A DNA stretch of 11,260 bases, from the NCBI GenBank assembly GCA_011055585.1, contig DRGT01000086.1, positions 1-11,260 on the forward strand, read 5' to 3'. This document shows, piece by piece, positions 6,187-11,260 of this stretch (positions are counted from its first letter, which is position 1; each line of letters begins with the position of its first letter). Under the pieces are notes generated by a model. It was not told the origin of the DNA. It saw only the letters and a program-made list of their open reading frames with translations, and did no database searches. A program made the translations under genes and the position numbers. Origin of the DNA: Candidatus Nitrosopumilus sp. GTDB taxonomy: Archaea; Thermoproteota; Nitrososphaeria; Nitrososphaerales; Nitrosopumilaceae.

Positions 6187-6582
6187 ATGGTAAAAAAGAA
6201 AGAAGATGTTCCAGAATGGGTTACAGATGAGATAAAAAATGCAAAATTTGAAAAACCTGTTTCTCAAACAGAAACTGGATATATTTTAGAAATTTACGAA
6301 AGTGATGGAAAAATTGATACACAGTTGTATGAACCAGTTGAGGATGGAAGGCATATTGTAACTATGGATTTGCCAAAAAAAGTCAAACCTGCAGATTTAG
6401 AAAGAGGGGTTGTGTACGAATTTACATTTAATTCTATGAAAGCCCCATTGAATAAAAAAGTAGTAGAATATTTGAAAAAAGAAAAAGAAATTGAAATGAA
6501 TGCAATCTACCAATTTGAATTAAAAAGTCTTGAATTGCTTGATGTTGGTTCTTCCGAGTCTACAGATGCAGAAGTAGAATAA
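6187..6582 (+). CDS. Conserved-looking hypothetical protein with acidic tail
   Basis: The 131-residue soluble protein has no motif I can assign. The N-terminus is charged (KKKEDVPEWVTDEI, about 3-16). The middle (about 25-118) alternates beta-prone stretches such as TGYILEIYES, HIVTMDLP and VVYEFTFNS, as in a small beta-barrel or OB-like fold. The last dozen residues are acidic (SSESTDAEVE). The ATG follows the stop codon of the zinc-ribbon gene by 7 bp with no separate promoter or clear Shine-Dalgarno site, so coupled translation of a two-gene message is likely. It ends 1 bp before the stop codon of the convergent dehydrogenase gene. An OB-like nucleic-acid-binding role is possible but rests only on the predicted strand pattern. 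Confidence 0.8.
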   Translation: MVKKKEDVPEWVTDEIKNAKFEKPVSQTETGYILEIYESDGKIDTQLYEPVEDGRHIVTMDLPKKVKPADLERGVVYEFTFNSMKAPLNKKVVEYLKKEKEIEMNAIYQFELKSLELLDVGSSESTDAEVE

Positions 6583-6583
6583 A

Positions 6584-7399
6584 CTAGTTTGATTTTTTAC
6601 TTTTTTCTAATTGTTTTCTAAAAGCTGAACCAATTATTGGATTAATAAAAAATGGAAAGGTATGCTTGGCCCAAATTCCTGCTCGAGTTACGGAGGGAAC
6701 GACAATCTCAAGTCTTCTGGAATTTGCTGCCTTTACTACTGCCTTTGCGACAGTTTCTGGGCTTAATGAAATTCCTGTAGCACGTTTTGTAAAATTTTCA
6801 AAGGAGGGATGATCAAACAAATTTGTTCTAACCATAATAGGGCTTACAACAGTAACTCCAATGCCTGTTCCATGAAGTTCGTGTTTCAAACCTTCTGAAA
6901 AGCCAAGCATAGCAAATTTTGTCGCACAATAAGAGGCAATTCCAGGAACGCCAAAACTTGCACCTACTGATGCCACATTAACTATGTGACCAAAATTTTG
7001 TTCTAACATTACAGGAAGGAAGTTCTTGATACAATAAACCATTCCAAAATAGTTTGTTTCCATTTGTGATTCGATTTCTTCAATGGTTAAATCATTGATT
7101 TTACCATAAATTACAAAACCAGCATTGTTTACCAGAATATCCACTCTACCAAATTTATCCAATACATTTTTTGTCATTTGTTTTACTTGAGATTTTTGTG
7201 AAACATTACATGTACAAACTAATGTTTTAACATTAAATTTAGAAATCTTTTTTTCTACAACAAGAAGTTTTTCTTTTCTTCTTGCTACTAAAACAATGTT
7301 TGCGCTCTTTTTTGCGAATTGAATTGCTGATGCTTCCCCAATTCCACTAGATGCCCCTGTGATAATTACTACCTTATTTTTAAAATCCTTATTATTCAA
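6584..7399 (-). CDS. Short-chain dehydrogenase/reductase (classical SDR)
   Basis: NAD(P)-dependent oxidoreductase of 271 residues with the complete classical SDR set. The cofactor-binding TGASSGIG is at 14-21 and NNAG at 91-94. The active-site tetrad is N116, S144, Y157 and K161, the last two in YCATK. Arginines R40-R41 at the end of the second strand (LVARRKEKL) favour NADP(H) over NAD(H). The C-terminal region after about 200 is substrate-specific and includes a hydrophobic stretch (about 240-257) that may touch membrane or a lipid-like substrate. The start codon is TTG; no ATG lies nearby, and the distance to the glycine motif is normal for the family. It follows the membrane protein gene by 26 bp, with no convincing TATA box at the expected place, so it is probably cotranscribed. 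The substrate is unknown. Confidence 0.93.
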   Translation of the reverse strand: MNNKDFKNKVVIITGASSGIGEASAIQFAKKSANIVLVARRKEKLLVVEKKISKFNVKTLVCTCNVSQKSQVKQMTKNVLDKFGRVDILVNNAGFVIYGKINDLTIEEIESQMETNYFGMVYCIKNFLPVMLEQNFGHIVNVASVGASFGVPGIASYCATKFAMLGFSEGLKHELHGTGIGVTVVSPIMVRTNLFDHPSFENFTKRATGISLSPETVAKAVVKAANSRRLEIVVPSVTRAGIWAKHTFPFFINPIIGSAFRKQLEKSKKSN

Positions 7400-7425
7400 A
7401 ATATAATTTGAAAAATAAAGTATTA

Positions 7426-8442
7426 CTATTTAATGTCAGCTTTCGTGTATTTACCTAAGGCTAATTTCATTAATAAGAACCAAGTTATTACTATTGGTAC
7501 ATAGTAAGTTGCAATTCTCCAGGCAATAACTGCGTTCCATTCTACGCTTCCTTCTGCTATACTAAAATCAAATGGGTTTAGATTATTCAAATAAGCTACA
7601 ATTCCAAATTCTGCCAAACCAGAACCCCCAATAGTAATGGGCAAGTTTCCAATAGCATTTGCTCCCATTACAGCCATAATTGAATCAAATGCATTGATCA
7701 CATAACCAGTATCAGTAGCAATAATCATGAAAGTAATTCCGTAAAAGATCCAAGAAACAATGGATAATGCAAATGCATTAAGAAATACTTTGTTTGATTC
7801 TTTTGTTTTGAGATTTTTTCTACTCATTACACAAACTTCTCCCATCCAGAGATTTGTTTGTTCCACAAATTTTTTTCCTTTTTCTTTTACTAGTTTTGTT
7901 ACAAGTTTAGAGATCACTTTTGGTAGCTGGAAAGTTCTTTTTGAGGTAAGAAAGAACAAAATCATCCAAAGTGTGGTAACAAAAATACTTGTTCCTAGAA
8001 TAATTGCTGCTACTACATATGAGCCCATAAGCAGAGCAACAATCCCTGCCATGATAGATAGCAAACCTGCAGCAAAGACCTCAGTTACAATATCTAAAAT
8101 GGCAACCCACATAGCTTTTGATGGGGGTACTCCTTTTTTGTGCAACCAATAGATTACAACAAATTCTGCTCCAACAAACATTGGAGTTGTAAATTTAATG
8201 AATTCACTTCCAATTCTAATTCCAGACATTTTCCAAATTGAATCAATTGGTCCAAGATAATGTCTAGCAATATAGCTAAATTTGATGCCTTGTATTCCTA
8301 ATTTTACCATCATTGCAGCTACGGCAGCAACAAATGGAATTGCGCCAATTGCAAAGATATCTTCTGCTTTAATGTCAAATTGAATTGCAATAATGATAAT
8401 TGGTATCATAGTTACTGGAATTGCTAAAATTCTCCAATTCAT
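7426..8442 (-). CDS. Multi-pass membrane protein, UPF0104/LPG-synthase TM family
   Basis: The 338-residue integral membrane protein has about seven to eight hydrophobic segments: roughly 3-22, 28-47, 83-100, 111-131, 132-166 (long, probably two), 220-242, 253-285 and 304-328. A basic cytosolic stretch lies at 167-216. LPITIGGSGLAEFG at 267-280 matches the family's P-x-GGxGxxE signature, and FTTPMFVGAEFVVIYWL (84-100) matches the first-half region, usually P-x-x-x-GG. The family is the membrane part of lysylphosphatidylglycerol synthase and relatives such as AglD; several members act on lipids or lipid-linked sugars, as flippases or transferases. It is the first gene of a pair with the SDR. 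A TATA box at 8465-8472, overlapping the divergent GTPase promoter, is 26 nt before the ATG. The specific substrate is unknown. Confidence 0.85.
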   Translation of the reverse strand: MNWRILAIPVTMIPIIIIAIQFDIKAEDIFAIGAIPFVAAVAAMMVKLGIQGIKFSYIARHYLGPIDSIWKMSGIRIGSEFIKFTTPMFVGAEFVVIYWLHKKGVPPSKAMWVAILDIVTEVFAAGLLSIMAGIVALLMGSYVVAAIILGTSIFVTTLWMILFFLTSKRTFQLPKVISKLVTKLVKEKGKKFVEQTNLWMGEVCVMSRKNLKTKESNKVFLNAFALSIVSWIFYGITFMIIATDTGYVINAFDSIMAVMGANAIGNLPITIGGSGLAEFGIVAYLNNLNPFDFSIAEGSVEWNAVIAWRIATYYVPIVITWFLLMKLALGKYTKADIK

Positions 8443-8464
8443 TCGATGATTTTTTTTATGGATT

Positions 8465-8472
8465 CAAATATA
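8465..8472 (-). promoter_or_regulatory. TATA box of the membrane protein-SDR unit
   Basis: The minus strand reads TATATTTG, centred about 26 nt before the ATG at 8442, so a leaderless message is expected. It occupies nearly the same bases as the plus-strand box at 8466-8473. Confidence 0.6.
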
Positions 8473-8473
8473 A
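8466..8473 (+). promoter_or_regulatory. TATA box of the GTPase-thrB-queC unit
   Basis: AAATATAA is centred about 31 nt before the TTG at 8501, which allows a leader of about 0-5 nt. It overlaps the opposite-strand box almost completely, so the two divergent promoters may compete for TBP. Confidence 0.5.
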
Positions 8474-8500
8474 GCCAATAAAGAACAATTACGCGAAAGA

Positions 8501-9259
8501 TTGAAGTCAATTTTTATAGTTGGTACAGCAGGTTCAGGAAAATCGTTACTTACATCGAAAATTTATGAATATTACACAAGAAATGGAGCATTTGTAGCCA
8601 TACTAAATTTGGATCCTGGTGTTGAAACATTGCCATATGCTTGTGATGTGGATGTTAGAGATCATGTAGATATTGTATCAATAATGAAACAATATGAGCT
8701 TGGTCCAAATGGTGCCCTCATTATGGCAAATGATTTGATTGCATCAAAAATAGATGCAATTCAAGATGAGATTGATAAAGTAAAGCCGGATTATTTGCTA
8801 GTTGACACCCCTGGTCAAATTGAATTATTTGCATATAGAACAAGTGGTCAATTTCTAGTACAAAACTTGAATCTTGATGAAAAGATGAGTATTTTTCTTT
8901 TTGATGGATCTCTGGTTACAACTCCTGTGAACTTTGTTTCAATTGCATTACTTGCAACATCAATAAAATTAAGACTCAATTTACCAACTATCAACGTTCT
9001 AACAAAAACAGATCTCATTGGTGATAAACTAAAAGAGATTCTTAAATGGACTACAAATCTTCCTGCGTTAGAAAATGCAATCTCTCAAGAAGTAGATGGT
9101 GAGACATATACTCTTACTACGAGTATTTTACGCGGTCTTAATTTAGGCGGATTCGCACAAGGAATAATTCCATTATCAAATGTTACTGGTGAGGGAATGG
9201 TTAATTTGGAAAGTGCATTAAGCAGAATCATTAACTTGGGAGAGGAGGTGGAAGATTAG
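8501..9259 (+). CDS. GPN-loop GTPase
   Basis: Archaeal member of the GPN-loop GTPase family, homodimeric GTPases related to eukaryotic Gpn1-3, which act in RNA polymerase II assembly. The 252 residues show the P-loop GTAGSGKS at 8-15 (K14, S15) and a switch I-like LNLDPG at 35-40. The diagnostic Gly-Pro-Asn insertion is at 68-70. The G3 motif DTPGQIE is at 102-108, and the G4-like TKTDL at 168-172 fixes guanine specificity. The start is TTG. It is preferred because the first beta strand and P-loop follow immediately and an appropriate TATA box lies upstream. It is first in a plus-strand unit; homoserine kinase starts on the very next base after its stop. Its archaeal partner is unknown; the eukaryotic role is only suggestive. 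Confidence 0.94.
   Translation: MKSIFIVGTAGSGKSLLTSKIYEYYTRNGAFVAILNLDPGVETLPYACDVDVRDHVDIVSIMKQYELGPNGALIMANDLIASKIDAIQDEIDKVKPDYLLVDTPGQIELFAYRTSGQFLVQNLNLDEKMSIFLFDGSLVTTPVNFVSIALLATSIKLRLNLPTINVLTKTDLIGDKLKEILKWTTNLPALENAISQEVDGETYTLTTSILRGLNLGGFAQGIIPLSNVTGEGMVNLESALSRIINLGEEVED
9242..9250 (+). promoter_or_regulatory. Shine-Dalgarno sequence for thrB
   Basis: GAGGAGGTG inside the last codons of the GTPase gene contains GGAGGTG, a long match to the archaeal 16S rRNA 3' end. It lies about 10 nt before the TTG at 9260 and decides that start. It is the only strong site of this kind I found, consistent with SD use for internal genes and leaderless starts elsewhere. Confidence 0.75.
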
Positions 9260-10186
9260 TTGGTTAATAGTGTCACAGTAAAAGCACCATCTTCAACAGC
9301 AAATCTTGGACCAGGTTTTGATGTGTTTGGTCTTGCGTTAGATGCGTTTTATGATGAAGTGAAGCTTTCAAAGAAAAAACAAAAAGGAATTTCAATTGTT
9401 AGTGAGGATCAAATTCCAACAAATCCCGCAAAGAATACTGCAGGTATTGTGGTTAAAGCAATGCAAAAAAAATTCAAAACTAAAGATGGTTTAGAAATTA
9501 AGATCAAAAAGGGTGTTCCTGCTGGATATGGAATGGGTAGTAGTGCAGCCTCAGCAGCAGCTGCTGCTGTAGCGTTTGATAAATTGTATAAACTAAATCT
9601 TGACCAAAATTCTTTGGTAAAATTTGCAGGTGAAGGTGAAAAAGCTAGTGCAGGTTCAGTTCATTACGATAACGTAGCTGCATCTATGTTAGGAGGTTTT
9701 GTTATTGTTAGAACAAATCCTTTTGATGTGATTCAAATTAATGCACCAAAGAATCTTGCATTATGTATTGCAATTCCGAAACTTGATATTCCAGCAAAGA
9801 AAACAAAGGTTTCTAGAAGTGTTATCCCAAAAAAAATAAAGATTTCAGATAGTATTCAAAACCTTTCAAATGCGTCAGCTATTGTTGCTGGATTTATAAA
9901 TAATAATCCAGAAATTATTGGAAGCTCAATTAAGGATGTAATTGTAGAACCTGCTAGAAAACACATGATACCTGGATTTAATCATGTGAAAAAGAATGCT
10001 TTGGCAGCAGGGGCTCTAGGTGTTACAATTAGTGGGGCAGGTCCCTCAGTTATTGCATTTGCAAAAAAATCATCAAATCTAAAAAAGATTTGTTCATCAA
10101 TGGCAAAAGGATTCTCAAAAGCAAAGACTGATTGTAAGACAATAATTTGTAAACCCACCAACGGGGCCAGAGTAATCAAAAAATAA
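9260..10186 (+). CDS. thrB: Homoserine kinase (GHMP family)
   Basis: Phosphorylates L-homoserine with ATP, the penultimate step of threonine synthesis. The 308 residues carry the three GHMP signatures. Motif 1 is at 8-27 (KAPSSTANLGPGFDVFG...). Motif 2, the phosphate-binding loop, is at 85-100 (GVPAGYGMGSSAASAA). Motif 3 is at 254-264 (GVTISGAGPSV). HYDN at 135-138 and the following AASMLGGF are typical of homoserine kinase rather than mevalonate kinase or related enzymes. Length matches the family (about 300). The TTG start directly abuts the GTPase stop codon and is set by the strong Shine-Dalgarno site at 9242-9250, so translation is probably coupled. The C-terminus is lysine-rich. No threonine synthase or homoserine dehydrogenase gene is in the window. 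Confidence 0.95.
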   Translation: MVNSVTVKAPSSTANLGPGFDVFGLALDAFYDEVKLSKKKQKGISIVSEDQIPTNPAKNTAGIVVKAMQKKFKTKDGLEIKIKKGVPAGYGMGSSAASAAAAAVAFDKLYKLNLDQNSLVKFAGEGEKASAGSVHYDNVAASMLGGFVIVRTNPFDVIQINAPKNLALCIAIPKLDIPAKKTKVSRSVIPKKIKISDSIQNLSNASAIVAGFINNNPEIIGSSIKDVIVEPARKHMIPGFNHVKKNALAAGALGVTISGAGPSVIAFAKKSSNLKKICSSMAKGFSKAKTDCKTIICKPTNGARVIKK

Positions 10187-10202
10187 TTTTTGGTAGGAAA
10201 TA

Positions 10203-10877
10203 ATGAAAAAAGCTGTAATAGTTTTTAGTGGAGGATTGGATTCTGTATGTGCTTGTGCATATCTTAAGTCAAGATACGATCTTTATGGAATTTCATTTTC
10301 GTACGGCCAAAGAGCAAGTCCAGAGATTAAATCTGCTAGAAAGTTTGCAAAAATTCTAGGTTTAAAAGAACACAAAATTATTGATATTGGTTTTATGCAA
10401 GATTTGTATGGCAATACAAACGTGCTAACTGACTCTAAAACGAAACTGCCATCAAAATTTGAGTATTCAATTGTTGTACCAATTCGAAATGCAGTTTTTC
10501 TTTCTATTGCAACTGCTTGGGCTTTTAGTTTGAAAGCATCATTGGTTGCTTTTGGTGCGCACAAAGGTGACAAAAATTATCCTGACTGTAGACCATCTTT
10601 TTCAAAAAAGATTGAAAGTGCATTTAACGAAGGTGAGATTGATGGTATCAAAATGGGAGTTAGAAAAGCTGTTAAAATTTGGTCACCCTATCAAAAGAAT
10701 CTTGCAAAGAGTGATATGATTAAAAAGGGTTACAAAGTTTTGGGAAACTCAATTTTCAAAACATGGAGTTGTTATTCTAACAAAAAGTTTCATTGTGGAA
10801 AATGTGAATCCTGTAATAATCGTAAACTTGCATTTAAGGCTGCAAAAATAAAAGATAAAACAAAGTATATGAATTAA
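10203..10877 (+). CDS. queC: 7-cyano-7-deazaguanine (preQ0) synthase
   Basis: ATP-dependent conversion of 7-carboxy-7-deazaguanine to preQ0, which archaea use to make archaeosine at tRNA position 15. The 224 residues show the PP-loop SGGLDS at 9-14, SYGQR at 33-37, VPIRN at 92-96, GAHKGD at 118-123 with PDCR at 127-130, and the C-terminal zinc site C190, C198, C201, C204 (HCGKCESC). The ending FKAAKIKDKTKY matches the usual C-terminus. It follows thrB by 16 bp. A weak AGG element (10195-10197) sits just upstream of the ATG, and no own TATA box is convincing, so it is likely the third gene of the GTPase-thrB unit. The partners QueD, QueE, FolE/MptA and TGT are not in this window. A role in DNA modification is possible in principle but has no support here. 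Confidence 0.95.
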   Translation: MKKAVIVFSGGLDSVCACAYLKSRYDLYGISFSYGQRASPEIKSARKFAKILGLKEHKIIDIGFMQDLYGNTNVLTDSKTKLPSKFEYSIVVPIRNAVFLSIATAWAFSLKASLVAFGAHKGDKNYPDCRPSFSKKIESAFNEGEIDGIKMGVRKAVKIWSPYQKNLAKSDMIKKGYKVLGNSIFKTWSCYSNKKFHCGKCESCNNRKLAFKAAKIKDKTKYMN

Positions 10878-10880
10878 ATT

Positions 10881-11132
10881 TTAACTATGATTTTCTAAAA
10901 TAGGTTTCTTTAGAATTAAACCTCTGATTACAATGTACCATACAAAAAATACCAAAGTTACAATTCCATAAAACACCCAATTTTGTAATTCAGGAGACAA
11001 TCCTTCAATAGCATCAGTTGATTTGAATGCAATAACCACAGCAATAGCTAATGTTATGAAAAATTCAATAGCATACCAAGTCCAGTGGGGCCATGATTCT
11101 TTTGGTATGTGAATATTGTCGTGTGTTACCAC
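10881..11132 (-). CDS. Small membrane protein with two transmembrane helices
   Basis: The 83-residue protein of no recognised family has a polar start with an aromatic patch (ESWPHWTWYAIEFF, 12-25), a first helix at about 18-36 (ending VVIAFKS), a short loop (STDAIEGLSPELQ), a second helix at about 50-71 (WVFYGIVTLVFFVWYIVIRG) and a basic, then polar, C-terminus (LKKPILENHS). This is a helical hairpin with both ends probably on the inner side. The GTG start at 11132 is supported by a TATA-like box at 11154-11161, about 26 nt upstream. It is convergent with queC and separated from it by 3 bp. The aromatic-rich segments and small size resemble subunits of larger membrane complexes, but nothing identifies one. 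Confidence 0.75.
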   Translation of the reverse strand: MVTHDNIHIPKESWPHWTWYAIEFFITLAIAVVIAFKSTDAIEGLSPELQNWVFYGIVTLVFFVWYIVIRGLILKKPILENHS

Positions 11133-11153
11133 GATTGTCGTCTAGAATAAAGA

Positions 11154-11161
11154 GTATTTAA
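11154..11161 (-). promoter_or_regulatory. TATA-like box of the small membrane protein gene
   Basis: The minus strand reads TTAAATAC, centred about 26 nt before the GTG at 11132, again implying a leaderless transcript and favouring the GTG start. Confidence 0.5.
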
Positions 11162-11172
11162 TTTTTCAGATC

Positions 11173-11260
11173 TCAGAGTGGAAGTGATTCGGAGTGTGCT
11201 TTGTGAATCATTGCAACAATGTTTTCTTTTTCTATTTTATTTTGATATATTCCACGATAT
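11173..11260 (-). CDS. Possible 3' end of a gene entering from the right
   Basis: A minus-strand frame is open from the window edge to a TGA at 11175-11173 and would encode a 28-residue C-terminus ending MIHKAHSESLPL. The composition, with a charged helix (NKIEKENIVAMIHK) then a short polar tail, looks protein-like. The stop falls just upstream of the next gene's TATA box, which suits an independent gene upstream. Twenty-eight codons are too few to be sure, and no family can be named; the opposite strand is also open here but reads as a Cys/Phe-rich shadow. Confidence 0.35.
   Translation of the reverse strand, partial: YRGIYQNKIEKENIVAMIHKAHSESLPL

Noticed and set aside
7760..8152. 130-codon plus-strand open frame
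   Set aside because: It is antisense to the multi-pass membrane protein; hydrophobic codons on one strand commonly leave the other open.
9982..10573. Minus-strand open frames at 9982-10179 and 10283-10573
   Set aside because: They lie antisense to thrB and queC, both of which are certain.
11178..11260. Plus-strand open frame from a GTG at the right edge
   Set aside because: The product would be Cys/Phe-rich and looks like the antisense of the more protein-like minus-strand frame; no promoter precedes it.
1..11260. Mobile elements, CRISPR arrays, tRNA or rRNA genes
   Set aside because: No transposase or integrase, no direct repeats with regular spacing, and no tRNA-like T-arm sequence in intergenic DNA were seen.

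Overview
The window is an AT-rich stretch of archaeal chromosome, most likely from a marine ammonia-oxidising thaumarchaeon (Nitrososphaerota, Nitrosopumilus-like). This rests on several things: an archaeal-type GPN-loop GTPase, archaeal-style homoserine kinase and QueC, an assimilatory Sat plus APS-reductase pair, many short conserved-looking proteins of no recognised family, and a repeated promoter layout in which a TATA-like box lies about 26 nt upstream of the start codon, implying leaderless mRNAs. The genus is an inference; no rRNA gene is present. Coding density is high, and the longest stretch without a gene is about 176 bp.

Layout. (1) 14-670, plus: endonuclease III. (2) 3223 down to 651, minus: an apparent operon of APS reductase (cysH), ATP sulfurylase (sat) and an exported, C-terminally anchored protein; the last gene overlaps the end of nth by 20 bp, tail to tail. 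(3) 3308-5712, plus: a THUMP/ThiI-like protein whose PP-loop has lost the ATP-binding signature, then a GT-B glycosyltransferase, each with its own TATA box. (4) 5713-5888: intergenic region holding a GC-rich, strongly structured element at 5738-5808 followed by a T tract. This is the best candidate for something undescribed, probably a small non-coding RNA with a possible kink-turn and an ANA-like box. (5) 5889-6582, plus: a two-gene unit of a small four-cysteine zinc-ribbon-like protein and a 131-residue acidic protein, neither of known function. (6) 8442 down to 6584, minus: a UPF0104/LPG-synthase-type multi-pass membrane protein and a classical short-chain dehydrogenase. (7) 8501-10877, plus: GPN-loop GTPase, homoserine kinase and QueC, tightly packed, with a strong Shine-Dalgarno sequence inside the GTPase gene for the homoserine kinase. 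(8) 11132 down to 10881, minus: a small two-helix membrane protein; then probably the tail end of another minus-strand gene running off the window at 11260.

How the genes relate. Sat and CysH form the first two steps of sulfate assimilation (sulfate to APS to sulfite) with no APS kinase between them, fitting direct APS reduction by an Fe-S CysH. ThrB belongs to threonine synthesis, and QueC to preQ0/archaeosine synthesis for tRNA. The GTPase is a housekeeping factor. The remaining genes are maintenance (Nth), envelope or lipid work (glycosyltransferase, membrane protein, SDR) or unknown. No mobile element, CRISPR array, tRNA or rRNA was found.
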